Assembly (NCBI RefSeq): GCF_001941945.1
Contig: NZ_CP015583.1
Span: forward strand, 1,626,001-1,690,000
DNA length: 64,000 nucleotides
Source: Roseomonas gilardii
GTDB taxonomy: Bacteria; Pseudomonadota; Alphaproteobacteria; Acetobacterales; Acetobacteraceae
Direction of reading: 5' to 3'
In this document: piece after piece, positions 19,110 through 26,980 of the stretch
Numbering within the stretch: the first letter of the stretch is position 1
How the letters are laid out: every line of letters starts with the position of its first letter
The notes under the pieces: generated by a model
The model's database searches: none
What the model saw: only the letters and a program-made list of their open reading frames with translations
Told to the model about the DNA's origin: nothing
Translations under genes and position numbers: made by a program

Positions 19110-20495
19110 TCAGCTCAGCCGCGTCATCACCGCGATATAGGCGATGAAGACCACGCCCAGGCCCCAGACCACGCCACTGATCTCCCGCGCCCGGCCGAGC
19201 GACAGGAACAGCAGGATATAGCTCAGCGTGCCGATCGCCATGCCGTTGATCAGGTTGTTGGTCAGCACCGTCAGCAACAGCGTCAGCGCCACCGGCACGG
19301 CATTGGTCAACTGGCCGAGATCGATGCGCGTCAGCCCCTGCAGCATCAGCACGCCGACCACCACCAGCGCCGGTGCCGTCGCCTGCGGCGGGATCACGGT
19401 GAAGACCGGCCAGACGAACAGCGCCAGGAAGAACAGCGCCGCCACGGTGATGGAGGTAAGCCCCGTGCGCCCGCCCGCCTGCACGCCGGTGACGGATTCG
19501 ATATAGGCCGTGACCACGGAGGTGCCGAGGATCGGCCCCACGATCGTCGCCGTCGCATCCGTGGAAAAGGCGGCCGTGGCATTGGGGATGGAGCCGTCCG
19601 GCCGGCGCAGGTTCGCCGCTCCGGTGACGCCGATCACCGTCGCCAGCGTCGAGAAGAACTCGGCGCAGACGAAGTAGAACAGGATCGGCAGCACCACGAT
19701 GAAGTTCTGGAACATGTAGGAGAAGTCGAGCTGGCCGAAGGTGTTGGACGGCCAGTGCGGCAGCGCCAGGAAGGCGGAGGGCGCCCTGGTGATGACGGCA
19801 CCGTTGGGCAGCGGCACGAAGCAGCCGATCAGGGTCAGCACGGCGATGGAGAGGATCAGCGCGCCCGGGATCTGCCGCGCCACCAGCATCGGCGTGACCA
19901 GGATGCCGGCCAGGGTCAGCAGCACGGCGGGTTCGCGCAGCGAGCCCATGGCGATGAAGGTGCCGGGATTGGCGACCACGAAGCCCGCCCCGCGCAGGGC
20001 GATGAAGACGATATAGGCGCCCACCGCCGCGCTGATGCCGACCTTCAGCACCTCCGGCACGTCCTTGGCCACCTTCTCGCGCAGCTTCGTCAGGCTGAGC
20101 AGCAGGAAGACCACGCCGGTGAAGCAGACCATGGCCAGCGCGCCCTGCCAGGGCACGCCCATGCCCTTCACCAGGATGAAGGTGAAGACGACGTTGGAGC
20201 CCATGGCCGGCGCCACGGCAAGCGGCAGGTTCGCCGTCAGCCCCATCATCACGCTGCCGAAGATAGCGGCCAGCGCGGTGGCGATCACCAGGTCGCCGCG
20301 GTCCATACCCGCCTGCGACATGATCGCCGGGTTCACCGCGATGATATAGGCCATGGCGGCGAAGGTGGTGAGGCCGGCGATGACCTCCTGCGGCACGGAG
20401 CTGCCGCGTTCGCTCAGCTTGAAGAAGCGGTCGAGCACGCCTTTCGGCCGTGCCTCGCCGATGGGCGCCCCCGCGCCCAAGCTTGCATTGCTCAT
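19110..20495 (-). CDS. NCS2 family nucleobase permease (AzgA/AdeP-like)
   Basis: Inner-membrane purine (or uracil) permease, 461 residues with about 12-14 hydrophobic segments. It begins with the AzgA-like LDRFFKLSERGSSVPQEVIAGLTTFAAM and contains NPAIM, GLTANLPLAVAPAMGSNV (TM3 signature) and STDATATIVGPILGTSVVTAYIES (TM8-10 signature) typical of the adenine/guanine/hypoxanthine branch. It starts 15 bases after the adenine deaminase stop, which supports adenine or hypoxanthine as substrate. Position in a run with URC genes and upp leaves uracil possible. Confidence 0.88.
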   Translation of the reverse strand: MSNASLGAGAPIGEARPKGVLDRFFKLSERGSSVPQEVIAGLTTFAAMAYIIAVNPAIMSQAGMDRGDLVIATALAAIFGSVMMGLTANLPLAVAPAMGSNVVFTFILVKGMGVPWQGALAMVCFTGVVFLLLSLTKLREKVAKDVPEVLKVGISAAVGAYIVFIALRGAGFVVANPGTFIAMGSLREPAVLLTLAGILVTPMLVARQIPGALILSIAVLTLIGCFVPLPNGAVITRAPSAFLALPHWPSNTFGQLDFSYMFQNFIVVLPILFYFVCAEFFSTLATVIGVTGAANLRRPDGSIPNATAAFSTDATATIVGPILGTSVVTAYIESVTGVQAGGRTGLTSITVAALFFLALFVWPVFTVIPPQATAPALVVVGVLMLQGLTRIDLGQLTNAVPVALTLLLTVLTNNLINGMAIGTLSYILLFLSLGRAREISGVVWGLGVVFIAYIAVMTRLS

Positions 20496-20510
20496 GTGGG
20501 AAACCCCCTC

Positions 20511-22382
20511 CTACCAGACGACCGGATGCGTCTCGCCGGTCTGCACGTTGACGAAGCCCAGCGGCGCCTGCTCGCAGGGGGCCACGAGCACCCAGCGCCA
20601 GGGCGCGCAGGTGAGGGTGGCGAAGATCAGGCGTTCCGGGAAACCGGGGAACCAGCGGGGGTGGAAGGTGGGCTCGTACATCCACTCGACCTTCGCGCCC
20701 TCGTCATAGAGGCGCTGCATCTCCGCGTTCAGCTCCTCCGCCGGGCGGCAGCTCATCAGCCCGCCGACCTCGTAGCGCACGGTGGCGACGAGCGCGCCCT
20801 CCCGCACCAGGGCCCAGCCGCCGCCGATCCCGCGCAGCGCGTTCACAGCCTTTGCCATGGCCTCGTCGCAGGAACCCACGACCCAGATGTTGTGCTTGTC
20901 ATGCGCGACCGAGCAGGCCAGCGCGGTGCCGGGCGTGGCCGGGCCGCAGCCGAGCCAGAACATGCGCGCCGTCCGCCCCTCGCCGGAGAAACGGTCCACG
21001 ATGGCGAATTTCGTGACGTGGCGCGCCGCGTCGCGCTGGACGGCGCCATCCGCGACCGGCAGCTCCATGGTGATGAAGCCGTCATTCCAGTGGAAGGGGC
21101 GCAGCAGCGCCGCCTGCATCGTCGCGCGCCCCGGTTCGGCGGCGATGCGGAAATCCTCCGCCACCATCTCGCGCCGGATGTTCACCGTCTGCGTCGCCCA
21201 GGAGGGCCAGTCGATGCGCGGCACCGGCCCGGTATAGCGCGTGCCCTCGCTCACCGGCCTGCCATCGGCCCAGACCCTGGCGATCTCCAGCGTCGCGACG
21301 TCGCGCAGCAGCACCACATCGGCGAAGCGCCCGGGCGCGAGGCTGCCGACCCAGGGCGTCAGCCGCATGTGCCGCGCCGGATTCAGCGTGACGCACTGGA
21401 TCGCCGTCTCCGGCGCGAGGCCCAGCCGGATCGCGGTGCGGGCATTGTGGTCCGTGGCCCCCAGCCGGATCGTGTCCGAGGCGCTGCGGTCGTCGGTGGT
21501 GAAGGCGACCTGCGACCAGTCGGCCAGGCCCTTGTCCAGCAGCCAGGGGATCACCTGGTCCATGGAATAGGGGCGGATCTCGGTGAAGATGCCGTGGCGG
21601 AGCTTCTCCCACACCTCCTCCGGCGACCAGGCCTCGTGGTCCGAGGCGAGGCCGGCGGCGGCGAAGGCGTTGATCTCCGGCAGCTCCCGCAGGCCCGCGC
21701 CATGGCCCTCCACCACGCCGCGCTGGGCGAAGGTCGCCTGGATCATGCCCCAGAGCCGCTTGTAGGAGGGGTTCTCGGGGTTCCAGACGGCAGGCCAGTC
21801 CATCACCTCGTCCAGCCCGGCCACCATCAGGCTCTCGCGCAGGAAGCCCTGCTGCTCGTCATGGCCGAACCAGCCGCCGCCCCATTCATAGGCGGTGGGC
21901 GGCACGGCCGAGCCGGGCAGGGGGAAGATCTTCAGCGGCGAGCCCTGTCGCCGGGCGGTGAGCCAGAATTCCAGGTTGTGCGGCCCGTCCACGTTGGAGA
22001 ATTCGTGGCTGGCCTCGCAGGTCCAGGTATTGCCGCGCGGCAGCACCAGCGCCGCCTCCCATTCCGGCGTCAGATGGGAGCTCTCGATATGCTTGTGCAC
22101 CTCGCCGAAGCCGGGCACCGCGGCGAGGTCCGGCTCGTGCACGCGCTCCCCGGCCTCGCCGGGCCAGGAGCCGGCGGGGCCGACATAGGCGATGCGGCGG
22201 CCCCGGATGACGATCTCGGCATCCTCCATCCAGCTCCGCGTGTGCACGTCCAGCAACCGCCCGACCCGCAGCACCCGGTCCGCCGGACGCTTGCCCAGGG
22301 TCACCAGTGTCAGCTCCTGGCGGATGCTCACCTCGTTCGCGGCATCGATCAACAGGTCGTCGGGAAGGGAAGCAGGGGTCAT
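20511..22382 (-). CDS. ade: Adenine deaminase
   Basis: Amidohydrolase-superfamily metalloenzyme converting adenine to hypoxanthine and ammonia, 623 residues. Seen: the N-terminal beta sandwich (RVLRVGRLLDVHTRSWMEDAEIVIRG split around residue 45), the metal site VPGFGEVHKHIESSH, ASDHEAW, a metal Asp in TTDDRSASD, NPARHMRL and GSLAPGRFADVVLL, and the Ade C-terminal domain containing CSVAHDKHN. The usual Asp of the first metal motif (GFIDAHVHIESS) is changed here to GFGEVHKHIESS, a variant of this branch. The ATG at 22382 is used; the upstream 363 bases are non-coding. Confidence 0.88.
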   Translation of the reverse strand: MTPASLPDDLLIDAANEVSIRQELTLVTLGKRPADRVLRVGRLLDVHTRSWMEDAEIVIRGRRIAYVGPAGSWPGEAGERVHEPDLAAVPGFGEVHKHIESSHLTPEWEAALVLPRGNTWTCEASHEFSNVDGPHNLEFWLTARRQGSPLKIFPLPGSAVPPTAYEWGGGWFGHDEQQGFLRESLMVAGLDEVMDWPAVWNPENPSYKRLWGMIQATFAQRGVVEGHGAGLRELPEINAFAAAGLASDHEAWSPEEVWEKLRHGIFTEIRPYSMDQVIPWLLDKGLADWSQVAFTTDDRSASDTIRLGATDHNARTAIRLGLAPETAIQCVTLNPARHMRLTPWVGSLAPGRFADVVLLRDVATLEIARVWADGRPVSEGTRYTGPVPRIDWPSWATQTVNIRREMVAEDFRIAAEPGRATMQAALLRPFHWNDGFITMELPVADGAVQRDAARHVTKFAIVDRFSGEGRTARMFWLGCGPATPGTALACSVAHDKHNIWVVGSCDEAMAKAVNALRGIGGGWALVREGALVATVRYEVGGLMSCRPAEELNAEMQRLYDEGAKVEWMYEPTFHPRWFPGFPERLIFATLTCAPWRWVLVAPCEQAPLGFVNVQTGETHPVVW

Positions 22383-22745
22383 GGCATATCCGGTGGGCTG
22401 GAGACGGCGGCCGCGCGGATCGTGATCCCGGGCCGCCGGGCCCAGGGAAAATCTTGCAATTTGAGTGCCATGTACAGGACCGTTCCGGCACGCCGCTGGC
22501 CGGGAGAGCGCCGGGCCGGGACGCTCAGTTATCCCCAAAATCCGTGGAAGGTTCTGTGGATAACCATCCGGAAATGTGACGGAGCCGAGGCACTTCCTGG
22601 GCTTTTTCGACCCTGGCGGAAAATGCCTCCGGAGCGGGGGAAAATCGGCCCCGGCCTTCCGGGGCAGGAACCGGGGCGCGGAAAAACCCCGCGCGGGAGG
22701 TGCCGCCGCGCCCCGACAATCAGCCTGTCGCGGCGCGGCCCGGCA
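22383..22745. other. 363-bp gap upstream of ade with DnaA-box-like sites
   Basis: Contains no credible gene. The minus strand carries the ade leader. The notable element is a pair of inverted DnaA-box-like 9-mers at 22529-22563. A GC-rich palindromic patch lies near 22427-22443. No purine riboswitch core was recognised. Confidence 0.5.
22529..22563. promoter_or_regulatory. Inverted pair of DnaA-box-like 9-mers
   Basis: TTATCCCCA at 22529-22537 differs by one base from the DnaA box TTATCCACA; TGTGGATAA at 22555-22563 is its exact reverse complement. Together GTTATCC...GGATAAC also form 7-bp arms 22 bases apart. They may bind DnaA; an origin is not implied because no AT-rich unwinding element or further boxes were seen. 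Confidence 0.5.
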
Positions 22746-23387
22746 TCACTTGGTGCCGAAGAGCCGGTCCCCGGCATCGCCCAGCCCGGGCAGGATATAG
22801 GCATGGTCGTTCAGCTCGCGGTCCAGCGAGGCGGTGAAGACCGGCACGTCCGGATGCGCCTCCGCGAAGACCCGCGCGCCTTCCGGCGCGGCGAGGAGGC
22901 AGACGAAGCTCACCTGGGAGGCTCCGGCCTGCTTGATCCGCGACACGGCGGCGGCGGCGGAATGGCCGGTGGCCAGCATCGGGTCCACCGCGATCACCTG
23001 CCGCGCGCCGATATCGTCGGGCAGCTTCAGATAGTATTCCACCGGCACCAGCGTCTGCGGGTCCCGGTACAGGCCGACATGGCCGACGCGGGCGGAGGGC
23101 ACGAGGTCCAGCATCCCCTGCAGCAGCCCGTCGCCGGCCCGCAGGATGGACACGAAGCAGAGCTTCTTGCCGGACAGGATGGGCGCCTCCATCACCTCCA
23201 GCGGCGTCTCGATGCTCGTGGTCTCCAGCGGCAGGTCGCGCGTGACCTCATAGGCCATCAGCAGGCTGATCTCGCGCGCCAGGCGGCGGAACTCGCCGGT
23301 CGAGGTCTCCTTGCGGCGCATCAGCGTCAGCTTGTGCTGCACCAGCGGGTGGTCGATCACCTTCACGGTGGGGTGGGCGGCGGACAT
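22746..23387 (-). CDS. upp: Uracil phosphoribosyltransferase (URC6-like by context)
   Basis: Forms UMP from uracil and PRPP in the cytosol. The 213-residue product has the family markers: [23 protein letters not shown], and the PRPP-binding segment [11 protein letters not shown], ending [11 protein letters not shown] with the C-terminal GD(A/G)GDR(L/I)FGT. It follows URC4 by 45 bases on the same strand. In the URC uracil-degradation pathway of Lachancea yeasts, a UPRTase (URC6) is an essential partner of URC1 and URC4, so this copy may serve catabolism rather than, or as well as, salvage. Confidence 0.95.
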   Translation of the reverse strand: MSAAHPTVKVIDHPLVQHKLTLMRRKETSTGEFRRLAREISLLMAYEVTRDLPLETTSIETPLEVMEAPILSGKKLCFVSILRAGDGLLQGMLDLVPSARVGHVGLYRDPQTLVPVEYYLKLPDDIGARQVIAVDPMLATGHSAAAAVSRIKQAGASQVSFVCLLAAPEGARVFAEAHPDVPVFTASLDRELNDHAYILPGLGDAGDRLFGTK

Positions 23388-23432
23388 GGCTTGGGGCCTT
23401 TCTCGTCTCGGCGGGCTGAGAAGCGGCGGGGG

Positions 23433-24674
23433 TCAGAAGACCGTGCCGTCGCTCCGCACGTTCAGGGGCGGCGTGCCGCCCGGGCGCTTCTCGCGGGCGA
23501 TGCGGCGGCCGGCGGCCCAGGTGCCGCCTTCCAGCACGCGGGCCAGGGGCATCCCTTCGGCGGTGAGGCCCAGCCGGGCGCGGACGCCCTCCGCCACGCG
23601 GTCCAGCAGCGCCACGGTCAGGGCGCGCCATTCCACGATGGCCTCGTGCTCCACGGGCAGGGGGGCTTCCGCCAGGGCGGGGTCGCGCAGCTCCAGCACG
23701 CCGAGATCGAGGAACAACCCGCCATTGCGGTATTCCGGCAGGCCGGTCAGCTCGTCGAGCCCGGTCACGCGCAGCCCGGCCTCCTCCAGCGCCTCGATCA
23801 GCGAGTAGCTGAGCCATTGCGACAGCTTGTGGAAGGGCAGCAGGCCGGGCGCGGGCTCCTCCGGCGCGGCCATGGGGTGCCGCCAGACATCGCCGAGATT
23901 CTCGCCACCCAGGCTGAGCCGCGAGGGCCAGATCGGCGCGAAACCCTCCAGCACCGCCGCCAGCACGGCACGCGCGGGCAGGGTGCCCTCCTCGGCCTGC
24001 GCCGCCAGATGGTCGTAGAGGCGCCCGATCCGCGCCTGCGGGCCGAAGATGTCCGGCCGGGCGCGCAGCGCCCCGCCCAGGGCGCGCATCAGCGCGGCGC
24101 GGCCCTCCAGCCCTTCCAGCGGATTGCCCGGCCCGACCTGGAAGGCCGCGCCGAGCGAGCCGGCATCGATCCGCGACAGCCCCGCCGCATCGGCGCGCAG
24201 CGGGTGCGTCGGATCGCCCGAGAAGAGCCCGGCGGCGAAGGCATGCAGGCTCGCCACGGCGAGGCCCTCGGAGCGGGCGATGCGTTCCCCATCCTCGGTG
24301 AAGGCCCAGTCGGGACCGGCCCCGGCATCGAGCAGCACGCTGACGACGCAAAGATCGAAGCGGATGCGCGCGACCTCCTCGCCAGACTGGTCCTCCAGCA
24401 TGCGGGCGAGCCCGCCCCAGCGGTCGCGCCCGTTGGCGGCGAAGTGCCGCCAGCGCGCATGATAGGGGATGGCAAGGTCCGGATAGTTGTCGCGGATCAC
24501 CGCCGTGACGTAGTCGGCCGCCGCGTCCAGCCGCTCCGGATGCAGCCGGAAATGCGGCAGCGCGTCGCGTTCCGCCAGCGCCAGCATGGCATGGGCACGC
24601 CGCCGGATCGTCGCCGGGGCGCGCAGCAGTGCGAGCTGAGCAACGGTGTCCGCCCTGTCCTCCGCCGCGCTCAC
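23433..24674 (-). CDS. URC4/Urg3 family protein (DUF1688)
   Basis: A 413-residue protein of the DUF1688/URC4 family, required for uracil catabolism in the yeast URC pathway; its reaction is not established. Segments that identify it: LLRAPATIRRRAHAMLALAE at the start, PYHARWRHFAANGRDRW, RFDLCVVSVLLDAGAGPDW, PFHKLSQWLSYSLIEALE and EYRNGGLFLDLGVL. No transmembrane segments or classic nucleotide loops are visible. GTG start overlapping the URC1 stop (GTGA), so the two are translationally coupled; upp follows directly. Confidence 0.88.
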   Translation of the reverse strand: MSAAEDRADTVAQLALLRAPATIRRRAHAMLALAERDALPHFRLHPERLDAAADYVTAVIRDNYPDLAIPYHARWRHFAANGRDRWGGLARMLEDQSGEEVARIRFDLCVVSVLLDAGAGPDWAFTEDGERIARSEGLAVASLHAFAAGLFSGDPTHPLRADAAGLSRIDAGSLGAAFQVGPGNPLEGLEGRAALMRALGGALRARPDIFGPQARIGRLYDHLAAQAEEGTLPARAVLAAVLEGFAPIWPSRLSLGGENLGDVWRHPMAAPEEPAPGLLPFHKLSQWLSYSLIEALEEAGLRVTGLDELTGLPEYRNGGLFLDLGVLELRDPALAEAPLPVEHEAIVEWRALTVALLDRVAEGVRARLGLTAEGMPLARVLEGGTWAAGRRIAREKRPGGTPPLNVRSDGTVF

Positions 24675-25984
24675 TCCTGCAGCCCGCGTCCCTTGATGCG
24701 CGCCAACTCGGCGGCATCCGGCACCTTGTCGGTGAAGTACCCGGCGGCCTTCTTGGCGTCCATCTCCACCTGCGCATCGGGCGGGATCAGTTCCTCGGGG
24801 ATGGGCACGCGCTCCACCACCTCGATGCCGCTGGCGACGATCGGCTCGTACTTCATGTTGCTCATCGAGACGAGCCGGTCGATCCGCGTGATGCCGAGCC
24901 AGTGCAGCACGTCCGGCATCAGCTCCTGGAAGCGCATGTCGTGCACGCCCGCCACGCCCGCCGTGCAGGCGAAGTAGCGGTCGGCGCGGTCGCCGCCCTC
25001 CTGCCGCTTGCGCGCGTTGTAGACGAGGAACTTCGTCACCTCGCCCAGCGCGCGCCCTTCCTTGCGGTTATAGACGATGGCGCCCACGCCGCCGCGCTGC
25101 GCCTCCTCGATGCAGACCTCGATCCCGTGCGCCAGATAGGGGCGGCAGGTGCAGATGTCGGAGCCGAACACGTCGGACCCGTTGCACTCGTCATGGATGC
25201 GGCAGGCGATGCGCGTCTCCTCCCGCCCCAGCTTCGCCGGATCGCCGAAGAGATAGACGGTCATCCCGCCGATCGGCGGCAGGAAGGTCTTGAGGTCAGG
25301 CCGCGTCACCAGTTCCGGGAACATGCCGCCAGTCTGCTCGAAGAGGCCGCGGCGCAGATCGTTCTCGGTGATGCCGAAGCGTTCCGCCACGCCGGGCAGC
25401 CACCAGACCGGCTCGATGGCCACCTTGGTCACGCGCGCATCGCCGTTGGGGCCGAGGACCTGCCCGTCCGGCTCCAGCCGCCCGGCGCGCATCGCGGCGG
25501 TCAGCTCCGGCATGTTGATATGCGCCTTGGTGACCGCGATGCTCGGCCGGATGTCGCGTCCCGAGGCGATCTCGGCGCCGAAGGCCTCCGTGGTCATGTG
25601 GCCCCAGGGATCGAGCGAGACGATCTTCCCGGGCGCCGCCCATTGCGGGAAGGGGCCGATAGGTTCCGCCGGGCGGGTGTTGGTCAGGTCCGGCCGGTGC
25701 TCGGCGGAAAGCTGCCCGGCGGCGACGGCCAGGGCGCGATAGAGCGAATAGGACCCCGCATGGGTGCCGATGGCGTTGCGGCTGCCCTCGCCGGGGGTGG
25801 CGATGACCGGGCCGCGCCGCTGCGGATCGGCGGCGCCCCACTGCACCGGGCGCGCCGCCTGGCCGCCGATCCCGGGATGCGAGGTCAAGACGATGGGCCG
25901 CGCGGGCCCGGGCAGGTTGCCGCGGAGGGCCGCCTGCGGCGGCGGCACGAGCGGGGAGGGAGCGGCTTCCGGGATCTGGCTCAT
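24671..25984 (-). CDS. GTP cyclohydrolase II-like protein URC1
   Basis: A 437-residue protein of the URC1 branch of the RibA family. The C-terminal half keeps the GTP cyclohydrolase II zinc ligands Cys267, Cys278 and Cys280 (RIHDECNGSDVFGSDICTC) and the downstream YNRKEGRALGEVTKF strand; the N-terminal 190 residues (GTHAGSYSLYRALAVA, SLDPWGHMTTEAF) are not found in riboflavin-type enzymes. In yeast URC1 is essential for growth on uracil. With URC4 and upp downstream this gives the core URC set. The ATG at 25984 starts just before the Pro-rich beginning of the conserved region; it faces a TetR gene across 197 bases holding a palindromic operator. Confidence 0.88.
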   Translation of the reverse strand: MSQIPEAAPSPLVPPPQAALRGNLPGPARPIVLTSHPGIGGQAARPVQWGAADPQRRGPVIATPGEGSRNAIGTHAGSYSLYRALAVAAGQLSAEHRPDLTNTRPAEPIGPFPQWAAPGKIVSLDPWGHMTTEAFGAEIASGRDIRPSIAVTKAHINMPELTAAMRAGRLEPDGQVLGPNGDARVTKVAIEPVWWLPGVAERFGITENDLRRGLFEQTGGMFPELVTRPDLKTFLPPIGGMTVYLFGDPAKLGREETRIACRIHDECNGSDVFGSDICTCRPYLAHGIEVCIEEAQRGGVGAIVYNRKEGRALGEVTKFLVYNARKRQEGGDRADRYFACTAGVAGVHDMRFQELMPDVLHWLGITRIDRLVSMSNMKYEPIVASGIEVVERVPIPEELIPPDAQVEMDAKKAAGYFTDKVPDAAELARIKGRGLQE

Positions 25985-26122
25985 CCTGCGAGTCCTCCCC
26001 GGCGGGCCGGTTCCTTCCAGGTCGGGGCTGGCCGGGACGAGGGGATCTGCACGACGCGCTGGATCATCCGGAAGGGCTCCATGGCGAGGATGGCCGCTCA
26101 AGTCAGGGAGGCTATTGTGACC

Positions 26123-26138
26123 TTGACCGATCGGTCAA
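26123..26138. promoter_or_regulatory. Perfect 16-bp palindrome, probable RutR-type operator
   Basis: TTGACCGATCGGTCAA is fully symmetric and fits the known RutR pattern TTGACC-N4-GGTCAA (consensus TTGACCAnnTGGTCAA). It lies 43 bp upstream of the tetR ATG and about 140 bp upstream of URC1, so one site can control both directions. A half-site GATCGGTC follows at 26156-26163. Confidence 0.75.
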
Positions 26139-26181
26139 CTTGCAAGATGGGCACGGATCGGTCGCTCCGCAGGGGATCGGG

Positions 26182-26859
26182 ATGGCGAAGCACGCGGAAA
26201 TGGCAGGAAGCGATGCGGGCGACGGCAGGCCTGCCTCGCGCGAAGGCAAACGCCAGGCGCTGCGGGCGCAGATCCTGCACGCGGCGGAGCGTGTCTTCGC
26301 GGAAGCGGGCTTCGCCGGGGCCAGCATGTCGGGTCTCGCCGAGGCCGCCGGACTGCCGAAGGCCAACCTTCACTACTATTTCGGCACCAAGGAAGGGCTC
26401 TACCGGGCGGTGCTGGACGACATCCTGACGCTCTGGCTTTCCGCAACCGACGACATCCGCCCCGACAGCGACCCAGCCACGGCGCTCACCGCCTATATCC
26501 GAGCCAAGATGCGGCATTCGCGCCTGCGGCCCCACGCCTCCCGCGTCTTCGCCAACGAGGTGCTGCACGGGGCGCCCCAGCTACACGGCTTCTTCGCGAC
26601 GGAGCTGCGGGAGCTCGTGGAGCGGAAGGCGAGGGTGATGGAGGGATGGATCGCCGCCGGGCTGATGCGCCCGGTCGATCCGAGGCATCTGTTCTTCTCC
26701 CTCTGGGCCATGACCCAGACCTATGCGGATTTCGCGGCGCAGATCGCGCCGGTGCTGGGCATCCCCGAAATGGATGACGAGGCCTGCGCGGAAGGGGAGG
26801 AGACGGTCCTGCGCCTCATCCTCGGCGCCTGCCTGCCACGGGCCAAGTCATCACTCTAA
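26182..26859 (+). CDS. TetR family regulator, RutR-like
   Basis: A 225-residue DNA-binding repressor. The N-terminal HTH (about residues 30-72) reads ILHAAERVFAEAGFAGASM then LAEAAGLPKANLHYYFGTK, and the C-terminal domain (RPHASRVFANEVLHGAP, then LFFSLWAMTQTYADF) is of the RutR/YcdC type, which in E. coli senses uracil and thymine. It is divergent from URC1 with a RutR-like operator between, so it probably represses the uracil block and itself, released by uracil or a breakdown product. ATG at 26182 has AGGGG seven bases upstream. Confidence 0.85.
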   Translation: MAKHAEMAGSDAGDGRPASREGKRQALRAQILHAAERVFAEAGFAGASMSGLAEAAGLPKANLHYYFGTKEGLYRAVLDDILTLWLSATDDIRPDSDPATALTAYIRAKMRHSRLRPHASRVFANEVLHGAPQLHGFFATELRELVERKARVMEGWIAAGLMRPVDPRHLFFSLWAMTQTYADFAAQIAPVLGIPEMDDEACAEGEETVLRLILGACLPRAKSSL

Positions 26860-26970
26860 GGCGAAAAAGCCACAGGGATCACTAAAGATTCCCGAGGGGA
26901 ACAAATGGTTAATACAACCTTTGCGATGCAACGAGGCCAATGATACACCCGTAATGTGACGAAGATCCTT

Positions 26971-26975
26971 GGGAG
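26971..26975 (+). promoter_or_regulatory. Ribosome binding site deciding the bcsZ start
   Basis: GGGAG lies five C residues before the TTG at 26981. This fixes the start on that TTG rather than on another TTG at 26969. Confidence 0.6.
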
Positions 26976-26980
26976 CCCCC

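Noticed and set aside
22383..22745. Purine riboswitch upstream of ade
   Set aside because: The region is long enough and the gene is suitable, but I could not find the conserved three-way junction core; such riboswitches are also mainly found in Firmicutes.
22576..22800. Small plus-strand open frame (74 codons) between ade and upp
   Set aside because: Its second half is antisense to upp, the first half lacks coding bias and ribosome binding site, and it resembles no known protein.
18372..24977. A 2201-codon open frame on the plus strand
   Set aside because: It is the antisense image of mobA, the permease, ade, upp and URC4, kept open by high GC. It has no recognisable domain and low-complexity His/Arg/Gly-rich composition.
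26907..26919. GGTT-AATAC-AACC inverted repeat before bcsZ as an operator or terminator
   Set aside because: Arms of only four bases in an AT-rich spacer; not distinguishable from chance.
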